The position numbers and the translations under genes are program-made. Source: Saprospiraceae bacterium (lineage in GTDB: Bacteria; Bacteroidota; Bacteroidia; Chitinophagales; Saprospiraceae). Taken from it: DNA of 64,000 nucleotides. Location: the NCBI GenBank assembly GCA_026986005.1, contig JALSPK010000212.1, forward strand, positions 1-64,000, in the 5' to 3' direction. The notes under the pieces were generated by a model that searched no databases, was not told the DNA's origin, and saw only the letters and a list, made by a program, of their open reading frames with translations. Positions 36,000-47,500 of this stretch are shown one piece after another. The stretch's first letter is position 1. Each line of letters begins with the position of its first letter.

Positions 36000-36764
36000 A
36001 TGGATGTTTTACCTCATAGTAACTGTGAAAACTGCGATCAATTCAATACTGATGGATTGAAAAAACTTGGAATTGATATCGATGATTTTGATTTTGTAGT
36101 GGCGCTTGCCGGAAATCCCAATACGGGGAAAAGTACGGTTTTTAATGCATTGACAGGTTTAAGACAGCATACAGGCAACTGGCCGGGCAAGACCGTAACA
36201 CGTGCAGAAGGTGCATTTCAATATAATGACAAAAAATATAAATTAGTAGATTTGCCTGGCACTTATTCTCTTTTATCTACATCGGAAGACGAAGAGATAG
36301 CTAGAAACTTTATATTATTTGGTAAGCCCAATGTTACTGTAATCGTCGTAGATGCAAATAGACTGGAAAGAAATTTGAATTTAGTACTCCAAATTTTGGA
36401 AATTACTAACAAGGCTGTCTTATGTCTCAATCTCATGGATGAAGCAAAAAGAAATAAGATAGATATTAACGTTAGGTCTTTGGCAAGAGACTTGGGTATA
36501 CCCGTCGTGCCTACAAGCGCAAGATACAAGGAAGGCATCCCCGAACTTATTCAAACGATCAATGACTTAGCTGATGGTAAAATTATCTGTAAGCCGCATA
36601 AGATTAAAAATATACCAAAAGACATTGAAGAAGCTGTCGAACTGTTAAGCGTTAGGGTTAAAAAAGAATTTCCTAATATCCCCAATAGTAGATGGATAGC
36701 CTTTAGACTTTTGGAAGGGGATGCGCAGATTATTGAAGCCTTGGAGTCAGGTGTATTTTTGTAA
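36000..36764 (+). CDS. feoB: FeoB G-domain protein (split FeoB, N-terminal half)
   Basis: This 254-residue cytosolic protein is the GTPase part of the ferrous iron transporter FeoB. Its motifs are G1 [17 protein letters not shown]2 region [10 protein letters not shown]3 DLPGTYSL, G4 NLMD and G5 TSA, followed by the helical guanine-dissociation-inhibitor segment to about 245. It stops (TAA) just where the FeoB permease would begin. The downstream permease gene is in the same reading frame, separated by TAA AAC TAG TAA. It starts 3 bases after the DtxR-FeoA gene. It should regulate ferrous iron uptake by GTP binding. Confidence 0.9.
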   Translation: MDVLPHSNCENCDQFNTDGLKKLGIDIDDFDFVVALAGNPNTGKSTVFNALTGLRQHTGNWPGKTVTRAEGAFQYNDKKYKLVDLPGTYSLLSTSEDEEIARNFILFGKPNVTVIVVDANRLERNLNLVLQILEITNKAVLCLNLMDEAKRNKIDINVRSLARDLGIPVVPTSARYKEGIPELIQTINDLADGKIICKPHKIKNIPKDIEEAVELLSVRVKKEFPNIPNSRWIAFRLLEGDAQIIEALESGVFL

Positions 36765-36773
36765 AACTAGTAA

Positions 36774-38192
36774 ATGGATAAAATAACAATAAAAAATATT
36801 ATTGCTTTGGCAGAAGAACTTCGTTGGAAAATCGGAGATGATTTTCACGATAATCTTGCAGAAGGTATATATGCAGATGCAGCTGAAATAGTAGAGGATG
36901 CAATTATTAGCAAGTCCAATAAAACCGCACGATTAGATAATAAAATTGATAGAATAGTTACAAGTAGAGTATGGGGATTTCCCATTATGTTTTTTATCTT
37001 AGGGATAGTTCTTTGGTTGACTATTCAAGGGGCGAATTATCCTTCAGCTATGCTGTCGGATTTTTTACTCGGAGATATTAGGCCTGTATTAAAATCACTT
37101 GCGTCCGGTGTGGGTATGCCCTGGTGGCTATCCGGTTTTTTAATAAACGGGGTGTATTTAGCAGTAGCCTGGGTCATTGCGGTAATGCTGCCACCTATGG
37201 CTATCTTTTTCCCTCTTTTTACATTACTGGAAGACTTTGGATATTTGCCTAGAGTCGCTTTTAATCTTGATTATTTGTTTAAAAAATCAGGAGCACATGG
37301 TAAGCAGGCGCTTACTATGAGTATGGGATTTGGCTGCAATGCTGCGGGGGTAGTAGCTACAAGGATAATAGATAGTCCAAGAGAAAGATTAATCGCAATT
37401 ATAACAAACAATTTTTCACTGTGCAATGGTAGATGGCCTACACAAATACTTTTAGCAACAATATTTATAGGTGCAGTGGTTCCTGCTTCAATGTCGGGCA
37501 TGGTATCATTGGCAGCTGTTTTTGGCATAGCTGTATTAGGTATATTTTTTATGTTTTTTGTGTCTTGGGCTTTGTCAAAAACTTTGTTGAAAGGCGAAGT
37601 GTCAACTTTTAATCTAGAGTTGCCTCCATATAGACCCCCTAATTTTTGGCAGACCATATACACATCAATCATCGATAGGACATTGATTGTTTTGTGGAGA
37701 GCTATTGTATTTGCAGCTCCTGCAGGTGCAGCTATTTGGCTAATATCAAATTTGAATATAGGAGATCAAAGTATTGCTGCATGGATAATCCAATATTTGG
37801 ATGGTTTTGGTTTTATAATCGGTTTGAACGGAGTGATTTTATTAGCGTATATAGTTGCTATTCCGGCAAATGAAATTGTGATACCTACTATACTTATGCT
37901 TACGGTACTAGTGACAGGTATGCAAGCAGGAGAGGGAGCCGGAGTGATGTTTGAGTTGGACTCAGTTAATGATACGGCTGCGATATTGAAAGCAGGTGGT
38001 TGGACTGTATTGACTGCGATAAACGTGATGTTGTTTAGTCTGCTTCACAATCCTTGTAGTACCACAATATATACTATATACAAGGAAACAAAAAGTAAAA
38101 AATGGACATTAATCGCAACAATTTTACCTATAATTATGGGATTAGTTGTTACTTTTGTCGTCGCTCAAATATGGCGAATTATTGCAAATTGA
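36774..38192 (+). CDS. feoB: FeoB permease (split FeoB, C-terminal half)
   Basis: This 472-residue protein holds the membrane part of FeoB. A ~60-residue cytosolic start is followed by about nine helices. The two Gate motifs contain the conserved Cys residues ([11 protein letters not shown] and LLHNPCSTT), and [10 protein letters not shown] lies between them. A full FeoB is about 700-770 residues, and the two halves together give 726. It begins with its own ATG 10 bases after the stop of the G-domain gene. The pair probably assembles as a two-subunit ferrous iron importer in the inner membrane. Confidence 0.92.
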   Translation: MDKITIKNIIALAEELRWKIGDDFHDNLAEGIYADAAEIVEDAIISKSNKTARLDNKIDRIVTSRVWGFPIMFFILGIVLWLTIQGANYPSAMLSDFLLGDIRPVLKSLASGVGMPWWLSGFLINGVYLAVAWVIAVMLPPMAIFFPLFTLLEDFGYLPRVAFNLDYLFKKSGAHGKQALTMSMGFGCNAAGVVATRIIDSPRERLIAIITNNFSLCNGRWPTQILLATIFIGAVVPASMSGMVSLAAVFGIAVLGIFFMFFVSWALSKTLLKGEVSTFNLELPPYRPPNFWQTIYTSIIDRTLIVLWRAIVFAAPAGAAIWLISNLNIGDQSIAAWIIQYLDGFGFIIGLNGVILLAYIVAIPANEIVIPTILMLTVLVTGMQAGEGAGVMFELDSVNDTAAILKAGGWTVLTAINVMLFSLLHNPCSTTIYTIYKETKSKKWTLIATILPIIMGLVVTFVVAQIWRIIAN

Positions 38193-38210
38193 TATTAAAA
38201 TTAAACTAAT

Positions 38211-40442
38211 ATGAATAGATTGTTCCTGATATTGTTTTTTGTAATACAAATTATAAGTTCGTATTCTCAAGTTAAACAGCAAAACCCTCAGATTGATAAA
38301 ATAGATGTTTTACATTATGATTTTGATATAAAACTAACAGATGCCAATGATATTATTGAAGTTTATGAAGCGGTCAGCATTAGGTTTATGAAATCAACAA
38401 ATTCATTTTTTTTAGACTTGAAAAATAAAGAAAGCGATAAAGGAATGAGTGTCATCGAAGTACTAAATGGAGATGCAAAGATAAAATTTAAACATATAAA
38501 TGATAGATTGTATTTTAAAGGTCATTGGGAAAAAGATAGTGTTGATACATTTAAAATAAGCTTTAAAGGCATCCCGGCAGACGGTCTTATTATTTCAAAA
38601 AACAAAAAAGGGAAAAGAACGTTTTTTGGAGATAATTGGCCCAACAGAGCACACAATTGGCTTTGTGTGATTGACCATCCATCCGACAAAGCTAGTGTTG
38701 ATTTTACAGTACGCGCACCAAGTCATTATGAGGTTATTGCAAATGGAATTTTGGTTGAAAAAGTAAAAATAAATGATGAGTTTAACCGAATTAGTTACAG
38801 TACAGGAGATGTGCCTTTGGCAACAAAAGTCATGGTCATAGGAGTAGCAGATTTTGATATTAAAAATTATGGAAATATTTATGGTATACCTATTAGTTCG
38901 TGGGTTTTTAATCCGGTCCCGAAAGGAGGCTTAGATGATTATATTTCCGCTATGGATATTATGAAGTTTTATACTGATTCAATCGGTAAATACTCGTATC
39001 ACAAACTAGCCAATGTACAATCCAAGACAAGGTATGGTGGTATGGAAAATGCAGGAAATATTTTTTATTATGAGGGATCTGTAAATGGCAGACATCAAGT
39101 TGAGCCTTTGGTAGCCCACGAGGTAGCTCACCAATGGTTTGGCAACAGTGTAAGTGAAAAATCTTGGTATGATATATGGTTGAGTGAAGGATTTGCAACT
39201 TATCTTACTGATATGTATCTTGAATTCAAATATGGGGAACAAAGACTTATGGAAAGGATGAAAACCGAAAGGAAAAAAGTAATCAGGTACAATTCAAGAA
39301 TTTCAAAATCCGTTATTGATACTACTGTGACAGATTGGAATAAATTACTGAACCCCAACTCTTATGAGAAAGCTGCTTGGTTTTTGCATATGTTGAGAAA
39401 CAAAATCGGAACAACCAATTTTTATTCTTTGCTTAGAAATTATTATAAGAGATATAAAAATTCTAATGCCTTAACAAAAGATTTCAGAGCCATAGCAGAG
39501 CAGGTGTCAAATGAAAATTTAAAGCTGTTTTTTAACCAATGGCTTATTAAGCCCGGACACCCGAAGCTTAATATAGATTGGCAAATATTAGATACTGTTT
39601 TATATGTAAAAATTGTTCAAAACAAAGATTTATTTTATTTTGATTTACCTATTAGGATTGTTAGTAATAAGAACTTATTAGATTTTACTGTGCATGTTAG
39701 CAGTTATAAAGATGTATATGCACTACCTGTTAATTCATCTTTTGACGATGCTAATACCAAATTGACTCTAGATCCAAAAGTCATTTTACTACACGAAGCT
39801 AAAGTTCTTCATTCAAAAAATATGGAGATAAAATTCCCTGTCATACAAGGAAGTGATTTTCTTCAAGAGGGTGATTTGTTATTTCAGGATTTGGATTGCG
39901 GTCCTCTTTGTGATGCAATTGAAAGCGTGACCTTTGGTTTGGATAGTGCTCATTTTTCGCACGTAGGAATAGTATCTAAAAAGAAAAATGGCAAAGTGTT
40001 GATTGCTGAAGCGATGGGAAATGCCGTAAGGGAAGTAGACCTTAGTACTTTTCTGGATAGATATAAGGATAAATTTAACAGACCAAAAGTAGTGGTTGGA
40101 CGGTTAAATGATGAGAGTATCATTAAAAATTCGATTATTAATCTCAAAAAGTATATCGGTAAGCCTTATGATGATGTTTTTAGTATCAAAAACGATAGAT
40201 ATTATTGCTCTGAACTGGTTTACTTTACTTTTAAAGACAATAAGGGAGAGAGTGTTTTTTCTTTGTTGCCAATGAACTACAAAGACAAGGCAACTGATAA
40301 ATATTTTGAATCATGGGTGGAGTATTTTAAAAAGTTGAACACTAAAATTCCACAAGGACAGCAAGGTATTAATCCGGGGGGAATTTCCAGGTCTTCAAAA
40401 ATAATTATTTTATATAAATACGGTAATCCTGAAGGCTGGTAA
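38211..40442 (+). CDS. M1 aminopeptidase fused to YiiX-like cysteine hydrolase
   Basis: This 743-residue protein has a signal peptide (1-20) and an M1 (gluzincin) aminopeptidase core: exopeptidase motif GGMENAG (about 276-282), zinc site HEVAH (His303, His307) and Glu326 in LSEGFATY. From about residue 540 an NlpC/P60-superfamily domain of the YiiX/YebB type follows. Its catalytic His is in HFSHVGIV (about 583) and its Cys is in YYCSELVYF (about 665). I know of no common M1 protein with this tail. It lies 18 bases after feoB and may be transcribed with it. It is probably periplasmic or surface-exposed and acts on peptides, and perhaps on amide or lipid-linked substrates. Confidence 0.85.
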   Translation: MNRLFLILFFVIQIISSYSQVKQQNPQIDKIDVLHYDFDIKLTDANDIIEVYEAVSIRFMKSTNSFFLDLKNKESDKGMSVIEVLNGDAKIKFKHINDRLYFKGHWEKDSVDTFKISFKGIPADGLIISKNKKGKRTFFGDNWPNRAHNWLCVIDHPSDKASVDFTVRAPSHYEVIANGILVEKVKINDEFNRISYSTGDVPLATKVMVIGVADFDIKNYGNIYGIPISSWVFNPVPKGGLDDYISAMDIMKFYTDSIGKYSYHKLANVQSKTRYGGMENAGNIFYYEGSVNGRHQVEPLVAHEVAHQWFGNSVSEKSWYDIWLSEGFATYLTDMYLEFKYGEQRLMERMKTERKKVIRYNSRISKSVIDTTVTDWNKLLNPNSYEKAAWFLHMLRNKIGTTNFYSLLRNYYKRYKNSNALTKDFRAIAEQVSNENLKLFFNQWLIKPGHPKLNIDWQILDTVLYVKIVQNKDLFYFDLPIRIVSNKNLLDFTVHVSSYKDVYALPVNSSFDDANTKLTLDPKVILLHEAKVLHSKNMEIKFPVIQGSDFLQEGDLLFQDLDCGPLCDAIESVTFGLDSAHFSHVGIVSKKKNGKVLIAEAMGNAVREVDLSTFLDRYKDKFNRPKVVVGRLNDESIIKNSIINLKKYIGKPYDDVFSIKNDRYYCSELVYFTFKDNKGESVFSLLPMNYKDKATDKYFESWVEYFKKLNTKIPQGQQGINPGGISRSSKIIILYKYGNPEGW

Positions 40443-40454
40443 ATAGAGTCTTTT

Positions 40455-40895
40455 TTACCGTTTACCTTTGAAAAAATCCTTTAACAGCATACTGCTTTGT
40501 TCATCCATCAGACCAAACTCAAGTTTTGTTTTGGGATGAAGTACTTGTTTCCCGCATTTCATAAATCCATTTTTACTGTCTTCAGCGGCATATACGACTC
40601 GGTCTATCTTAGCCCAATTTAATGCAGAAGCACACATCATACATGGCTCAAGAGTCACAAAAAGAGTACAATTTTCAAGGTATTTGCTTCCGAGGTAATT
40701 GGCTGCTGCCGTAATAGCCAAAATTTCAGCATGAGCAGTTGGATCATTTAATGTTTCAACCTGATTATGAGCTTTAGCTATTACAATATTATTAGACACA
40801 ATAATTGCGCCTACCGGTACCTCGTTCTCTTCTCTTGCTTTTTTCGCTTCTTCAAAAGCTTTTTTCATAAAATATTCATCTGAAAACAAATCCAT
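40455..40895 (-). CDS. tadA: tRNA adenosine(34) deaminase
   Basis: This 146-residue enzyme converts adenosine 34 of tRNA-Arg to inosine. The zinc site is His55 in TAHAEI (with catalytic Glu57) plus Cys85 and Cys88 in EPCMMC. Length and motifs match TadA rather than cytosine deaminases. It is convergent with the peptidase gene and divergent from guaB. A -7-like TACATTTG lies 16 bases upstream on the minus strand (plus-strand 40912-40919). Confidence 0.93.
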   Translation of the reverse strand: MDLFSDEYFMKKAFEEAKKAREENEVPVGAIIVSNNIVIAKAHNQVETLNDPTAHAEILAITAAANYLGSKYLENCTLFVTLEPCMMCASALNWAKIDRVVYAAEDSKNGFMKCGKQVLHPKTKLEFGLMDEQSSMLLKDFFKGKR

Positions 40896-41002
40896 GATTA
40901 TTATTTTTAAGCAAATGTAGCTTTTTAATATTTCAAAGAAGTCTTTTGCATCAAAAAAATCAATTATTTTATGCGAATATTTTAAAAGTATAAACTTACT
41001 TT

Positions 41003-41010
41003 TATCTTTG
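41003..41010 (+). promoter_or_regulatory. Possible -7 element of guaB (TATCTTTG)
   Basis: An exact TAnnTTTG match followed by C, as in strong Bacteroidota promoters, ends 3 bases before the ATG at 41014. A transcript from it would be leaderless or nearly so. No clear -33 box is present. Confidence 0.3.
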
Positions 41011-41013
41011 CGT

Positions 41014-42492
41014 ATGGAAAAAACAAATAAATTTTCGTCGATAAAGGAAATGCTGACATTTGATGATGTATTGTTGGTACCCTCATATTCAGAAGTACTA
41101 CCTAGAGAGGTAAGTGTTTCAACTCAATTTACAAAAAATTTAAAGATAAATATACCTATTGTTTCTGCTGCTATGGATACTGTAACAGAGTATAAATTGG
41201 CTATTGCATTAGCCAAAGAAGGAGGTATTGGTATTATTCACAAGAATATGAGTATTGAAGAACAGGCAGCACAGGTACGCAAAGTAAAAAGGTCTGAGAG
41301 TGGCATGATAACAGATCCTGTCACACTTGGTTTGGAAGCGAATATCGGGGATGCTCAACGTTTGATGAAACAGCATTCAATTGGAGGAATTCCAATTGTG
41401 GATAAAAACAATAAGCTCGTCGGTATCTTAACAAATAGGGATTTGAGATTTCAAGAAGACAGTACTAAATCAATAGTTGAAATAATGACAAGAGATGGGC
41501 TAATCACTGCACCTGTTGGTACAAGTTTGGATGATGCAAAGCATATCTTACAAAAATACAGAATTGAAAAATTGCCTGTTGTGGATGACAATAATATTCT
41601 TATGGGACTTATTACTTATAAGGATATTTTGAAAATTAAAAATTATCCTAATTCCGCCAAAGATAAATACGGTAGATTACTTGTGGGTGCTGCAGTAGGT
41701 ATCGCTTCCAATACGATGAATAGGATTGAAGCATTGGTGAATGTCGGAGTAGACGCCCTGACTGTTGATACCGCACACGGACATTCTGCCGGTGTTTTGC
41801 AGATGATTAAGGAGATAAAGAAAAAGTACCCTGATATTGAGATAATAGGTGGAAATATCGCTACGGCAGAAGGAGCATTGGCATTGGTCGAAGCAGGAGT
41901 AGATGCGGTTAAAGTGGGAGTTGGTCCGGGAAGTATTTGTACCACTAGAATCGTAGCGGGTGTAGGTGTACCTCAACTTTCTGCTATCATGGAAACTGCA
42001 CAAGCACTCGAAGGAACAGGTATTCCTGTAATCGCTGATGGTGGTATTCGATTTACCGGAGACATAGCTAAAGCAATTGCAGCAGGTGCAAGTTCTATTA
42101 TGGCCGGTTCATTATTTGCAGGAGTGGAAGAAGCCCCGGGTGAAACTATTATTTTCAAAGGAAGAAAGTTTAAGATTTATCGTGGTATGGGTTCAATTAG
42201 TGCAATGGAAAAAGGGTCAAAGGACAGGTATTTTCAAGATACGGAAGATGATGTCAAAAAGCTTGTACCGGAAGGAATAGAAGGTAGAATCGCATACAAA
42301 GGAACACTTTCCGAAGTGATGGTTCAATATATAGGTGGGCTTAAATCTGGAATGGGATACACAGGATCAAGGACAATTAACGATCTTAAAAAGGCAAAAT
42401 TCGTGAAGATTACAAATTCCGGAATGGTCGAAAGTCATCCTCATGATATCGCAATCACTAAAGAAGCTCCAAATTATAGCTTAGGACAATAA
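41014..42492 (+). CDS. guaB: IMP dehydrogenase
   Basis: This enzyme oxidises IMP to XMP, the first committed step to GMP. It has 492 residues from the ATG at 41014; an in-frame TTG two codons earlier overlaps a promoter-like motif. The N-terminal [13 protein letters not shown] is canonical. Two CBS domains occupy about 95-210. The catalytic loop is GPGSICTTR, the flap includes the RGMGS segment, and phosphate-binding glycines follow DGGIRFTGD. Full length and intact. Exonuclease III follows 98 bases later. Confidence 0.96.
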   Translation: MEKTNKFSSIKEMLTFDDVLLVPSYSEVLPREVSVSTQFTKNLKINIPIVSAAMDTVTEYKLAIALAKEGGIGIIHKNMSIEEQAAQVRKVKRSESGMITDPVTLGLEANIGDAQRLMKQHSIGGIPIVDKNNKLVGILTNRDLRFQEDSTKSIVEIMTRDGLITAPVGTSLDDAKHILQKYRIEKLPVVDDNNILMGLITYKDILKIKNYPNSAKDKYGRLLVGAAVGIASNTMNRIEALVNVGVDALTVDTAHGHSAGVLQMIKEIKKKYPDIEIIGGNIATAEGALALVEAGVDAVKVGVGPGSICTTRIVAGVGVPQLSAIMETAQALEGTGIPVIADGGIRFTGDIAKAIAAGASSIMAGSLFAGVEEAPGETIIFKGRKFKIYRGMGSISAMEKGSKDRYFQDTEDDVKKLVPEGIEGRIAYKGTLSEVMVQYIGGLKSGMGYTGSRTINDLKKAKFVKITNSGMVESHPHDIAITKEAPNYSLGQ

Positions 42493-42590
42493 ATACAAAC
42501 AATCCGATAACTGTTTTGGCAAGATTTTTACAATTTTAGTAAAAATTATGACAAAACTTAATAAATAGGTAAATATAAATTTATAATTAA

Positions 42591-43355
42591 ATGAAAATAG
42601 CAACATTCAACGCGAATGGAATTCGAGCCGCTGCAAAAAAAGACTTTTGGTCTTGGTTTATGAAAATGGATATTGATATTTTAGGTATTCAGGAAACCAA
42701 AATACAGGAGAATCAATTGAACCCAATGGAATACAAGCTGATGGGATACGACAATTATTGGCATTCGGCAGAGAAAAAAGGCTATAGTAGTGTTGGTATT
42801 TTGACAAAATACAAACCATTAAATGTAGTGAAAGGGATGGGAATTGAAAAATATGATAGAGAGGGTAGAGTGATAAGAGTGGATTTTGAAAACTTTAGTG
42901 TGGTAAATGCATATATACCTTCAGGTACTAGTGGAGAAGAAAGACACCAATATAAATTGGAGTTTTTAAAAGATTTTAGACAGTATTTGCAGGAAGTACA
43001 AAGCAAACAGCAGAATCTAATCGTAATGGGTGACTATAACATCGTTCATAAGAGAGCAGATATTCACAATCCGGATAGAAAAGACAATCCATCGGGATAT
43101 AGACCGGACGAAAGAGCTTGGCTTGATGATTTTTATTCTTCAGGTTTTCACGATGCGTTTAGAATGATTTATGCTGATGACATTTTATTTAGTTGGTGGA
43201 GCTATAGAGCAGGTTCACGGCAGAGAAACAAAGGATGGAGAATAGACCACATTAGCGTTTCTGATAGTTTGAAAGATGAAGTAAAAGACGTAAAAATCTA
43301 TAAAGATCCGGTTTTTTCAGATCACTGTCCGGTTGTATTAGATATAAATATTTGA
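42591..43355 (+). CDS. xth: Exodeoxyribonuclease III
   Basis: This 254-residue endonuclease/exonuclease/phosphatase-family enzyme acts on abasic DNA and 3' ends during base-excision repair. The motifs are all present: ATFNANGIRAA at the start, the metal ligand Glu in ILGIQETKIQ, MGDYNIVH, WRIDHISVS and the terminal FSDHCPVVLDI with the catalytic Asp-His. It is followed after 15 bases by the dehydrogenase gene, so the two may share a transcript. Confidence 0.94.
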   Translation: MKIATFNANGIRAAAKKDFWSWFMKMDIDILGIQETKIQENQLNPMEYKLMGYDNYWHSAEKKGYSSVGILTKYKPLNVVKGMGIEKYDREGRVIRVDFENFSVVNAYIPSGTSGEERHQYKLEFLKDFRQYLQEVQSKQQNLIVMGDYNIVHKRADIHNPDRKDNPSGYRPDERAWLDDFYSSGFHDAFRMIYADDILFSWWSYRAGSRQRNKGWRIDHISVSDSLKDEVKDVKIYKDPVFSDHCPVVLDINI

Positions 43356-43370
43356 ATTAAATAAAAAAAA

Positions 43371-44306
43371 TTGAAAAAAGTATTAATAACTGATGGAGTC
43401 CATGATTTATTGGTTGAAGGATTGAAAAATGCAGGATTTGTTTTAGATTATTTTCCTGATATTAAATTGGACGAAGTAAAGAGAATTATTCATGATTATT
43501 GTGCGATTGTGATCAATACCAAAACCGTAATGGATAAGGACATGATTGATAGAGCTGATAAGCTTAAATTGATAGTTCGCTTGGGTTCGGGGTTAGATAT
43601 AATTGATTTAGAGTATGCTAAGAAGAAAAATATAGTTGTTAGAAATACTCCTGAAGGTAATAGAAATGCGGTTGCCGAACATGCTTTAGGGCTATTATTG
43701 TCATTGTTCAATAATATTGTGGCGAGTAATGTAGAGCTAAAGAATATGCAATGGAACAGAGAAAAAAACAGAGGGATAGAGCTTGACGGGAAAACAATAG
43801 GAATAATAGGATTTGGAAATACCGGAAGTCAATTTGCTAAAAAATTGAGTGGATTTGATGTGAAAATCTTAGCTTTTGACAAATACAAGCAGCGTTTTGC
43901 TGACAATCTACGTTACGTAGAGGAAACAACGATAGATTTGATTTTAAAAGAATCAGATATTATTAGTTTGCATGTTCCTTTAACGAAAGAAACATTGTAT
44001 TTTTTTAATTCTGATTTTATTGCAAAAATGAAAAAAGAGTTTTATTTAATAAATACATCAAGAGGTAAAGTTGTAAATACAAAAGATTTGCTTGAAGGAC
44101 TAAAAGCGGGGAAGATAAAAGGTGCGGTTTTGGATGTATTGGAAAATGAAAAAATAAATTCTTTTTCAGATAGAGAGTTAAAAGAATATAAGGATTTAAA
44201 CTCTATGCAAAATGTTTTAATTACTCCACATATAGCAGGTTGGACAAAAGAGTCCAAGATCAAAATATCGGAGTTGGTGTTAAAAAATATTTTAAATTTT
44301 TGTTGA
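43371..44306 (+). CDS. D-2-hydroxyacid dehydrogenase
   Basis: This 311-residue NAD-dependent dehydrogenase is of the SerA/glyoxylate reductase group. The start is TTG (no ATG fits, and the N-terminal KKVLITDGVHDLL is needed for the fold). The catalytic domain frames a Rossmann domain with GIIGFGNTGSQFAKKL. The catalytic Arg is in NTSRGKVVNT, and the His is in ITPHIAGWT. It lacks the ACT domain of E. coli SerA, as many phosphoglycerate dehydrogenases do. A serine-synthesis role is possible but not shown, because no serB/serC is near. A featureless 211-base gap follows. Confidence 0.88.
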   Translation: MKKVLITDGVHDLLVEGLKNAGFVLDYFPDIKLDEVKRIIHDYCAIVINTKTVMDKDMIDRADKLKLIVRLGSGLDIIDLEYAKKKNIVVRNTPEGNRNAVAEHALGLLLSLFNNIVASNVELKNMQWNREKNRGIELDGKTIGIIGFGNTGSQFAKKLSGFDVKILAFDKYKQRFADNLRYVEETTIDLILKESDIISLHVPLTKETLYFFNSDFIAKMKKEFYLINTSRGKVVNTKDLLEGLKAGKIKGAVLDVLENEKINSFSDRELKEYKDLNSMQNVLITPHIAGWTKESKIKISELVLKNILNFC

Positions 44307-44517
44307 AGTTTAGAATTGATTAAAATTTAGTTTTTTTATTTTATAAAATCCATCGCTTCTATAGTGTAGTTATGGTTTATTGATTTTTGTAATATTAAAA
44401 TTATCAAAGGACTTAGGATAAATATTTAGAAAGCTATTATGAAAGAATGAAAAAATTATTTATTATTGTGCGCTTAAATAATTTTTGAAATATTACTATA
44501 AATATAAATTTGTTGAT

Positions 44518-47500
44518 ATGAAGAAAAATTTACTATTGATTTTAGTACTTTTTATGACTGGTATTTTAGGGATGAATGCCCAAGCCAGTATGGAAGGAAC
44601 CGTGAAAGATAAAGACGGAGGCGCTCCACTAGATTTTGCTTATGTGAAATTGTACAAAGGAGGCTCATTGATTACAGGTACACAAACCGATATTGATGGG
44701 AATTATTTGATGTCAAATTTGGATCCGGGGACATATGATGTCGAGGCAAGTTATCTCGGCTATCAATCTGGCAGGACAGTAGGAGTTGTGGTGAAAGCCG
44801 GTGCGATTATGCGTTTGGATTTTGAATTGTCAGCCGGAGGCGTAAAATTAGAGGATGTTGTGATCAAAGCATATAAAGCTCCTCTAATAGATATTGATAA
44901 TACCACAACAGGGGGTACTGTGACTTCTGATCAAATAGCCAATCTTCCTACCAAAAGTGTGAATGCAATAGCAGCTACTACTGCCGGAGTATCATCTCAA
45001 GATGGAGGTGATATGTCATTCAGGGGAGGTAGAACAAACTCAAATGCAATTCTTGTTGATGGTATTCGTGTGTCTGCCAACTCAATTCCTCAGTCTGAAA
45101 TTGAGCAGTTACAGGTTATAACAGGAGGTCTTGCTGCAAAATACGGAGATGCTACCGGAGGACTTATCTCTATTACAACTAAAGGACCATCAAGAAAATT
45201 TTCAGGTGGTGTTGAGGTGGAAACTTCTCAGTACCTTGATCCTTATGGCTACAATTTGGCGAGCGGATATCTATCTGGTCCTATTATCAAAAATGAAGAT
45301 AAAACAGTATTGGGTTTTAGGCTTTCAGGTCAATACAAATATGTAACTGACAATAATCCTTCTGCTATTGGTTATTACGCAGCACCCGAATCCGTAATCA
45401 AAAAAATTGAGGAAAAACCTGTATCTAAGTTTAAAACAACACGAATAACTACTGCCAATTATTTGACCAATGAAGATATCGGTGATCCTATGAAAATATC
45501 ACCAAATGATGAAAATAAAGATATTAACATCAATGCTAAACTTGATGCTAGAATCTCTGATAATATGGATATTTCTCTTTCAGGAGGATATGTGGATAAC
45601 CAAAATAGATTTACTCCTGGCAGGAATAGTGGAGAAAAACAAAAATGGCGTATACTAAACTGGACTCATAATCCATATCAAAATACAAATAGATACAGGG
45701 GAAACTTCAGATTGAGACACAAAATAGGAAAGCAGGGTGTAGAAGTAAATAAGGATGAAGGCAAATCTGGGTTTATGATTAGAAATGCAAACTATACTAT
45801 TAGGCTTGGTTATGAACGAATGACTAGAAACACGGAGGATTTCACTCATAAAGACCAGTTGTCAAGATATGGTTATTACGGAAGTCGGGATGCAGAATTA
45901 CAGACTATTGTAGCTGTAGTCGATACCGCGATATGGAAAGGTCGTGGTGTCCAATGGATAAATACCAGACCGTATGATTTTGTAGGATATTTACAGTTGT
46001 TCAAACCATTTAAACCTAGTACTACCATAAATCCTACATTGGCCAAATTTAGCGTTGTTAATGGTGATAGAAATGATAATTTTAGTGAAGTATGGGATGA
46101 TTTGTATTACAATGCTGGTCGTGTATATAATGGATTTTCCAAAGAAGACAATGAAAGATATAATTTTAATGTTTCAGCAGGTTTTGATATTTTTCCAAGC
46201 GGAAGCACTAAAGGAAGACACAGTATTGAGATAGGAGTTGTAGGAGAGATGAGAGTTAATCGCTATTGGTCTGTTAGTCCAATTAAAATGTGGGAATTGG
46301 CTAAAGAGCTTCAAAATAGTTGGATAGTGGGTTTGGATACGACTGATATACTAGAAGGAGAGGAGTTTGTACAGCCAGTTCAAGGAGAGGATCATACTTG
46401 GCTGAGATACAACACAAAATTGAACAGGAATGAAGATTCAAGATTTTACAAAACAGTTAGGGACTTATTAGGGAGAGATGAACATGATTATGTATTTGTC
46501 GATAGAGATCTTACTCCGGAGCAATTGAGACTTGACATGTTTTCAGCCAAGGAGTTGAACGGTAAAGGTATGATGTATTATTATGGATATGATTATTTGG
46601 GTAATAAATTATCAAATAATGTTAAGTTCAATGATTTTTTCTCTGAAGAGGGTAGAAAAGATTTTTGGTCTCCTGCCGCAAATCCATTGTATGGTGGTAT
46701 TTATTTGCAAGACAAATTCTCTTTCAAAGATATCATTATGAGGATTGGTGCAAGAGTTGATTATTATGATGCCAATACGAAAGTATTAAAAGATCCATAT
46801 TCGCTTTATGAGATAGAAACAGCAAAAGAATTTTATGATTCACATGAAGGTTTAGACAAACCGGAGTCAGTTGGAGATGATTATAAAGTATATGTTTCCG
46901 AAGCCGGTTCAAATCATGTTATAGGATTTCGTAAGGATGATCAGTGGTACGCACCTAATGGGATAGCAACAGATGGTAGTAAGATATTCAAAGGAGGAAT
47001 TGTGACTCCATATTACAAGGAGAGAGTTGACAGTTTGAGAAACATTCAAGCCAAATTCTTCAATCCGGATATCTCATTTGAAGATTATACTCCACAGGTG
47101 AACATAATGCCTAGAATTGCATTTTCATTTCCTATTTCAGATGATGCCGGATTCTTTGCACACTATGATGTATTGGTGCAAAGACCTGCTGATAGAAGTA
47201 CAATGACACCTATAGAGTACTATTATTTTGAGCAAAAGAATGATCAAACTTATAACAATCCAAATCTTAAGCCAAGTAAGACAATTGATTACGAAGTAGG
47301 ATTTCAACAAAAGTTGAGTGGTAACTCTGCATTGAAGATTCAAGCATTTTATAGGGAGATGAGAGACATGATTAGGGTTAGACCTTATATTTTCGTTCCT
47401 GCTATATCAAAATATAGCAGTTTCGGTAATTTGGATTATGGTACGGTTAAAGGGTTTTCATTTACATATGACTTTAGAAGAAAGGGGAATATTGAGTTTC

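Noticed and set aside
36762-36776. feoB break caused by a sequencing frameshift
   Set aside because: Both halves are in the same frame and three in-frame stop codons lie in the reading path, so a single base error cannot explain it.
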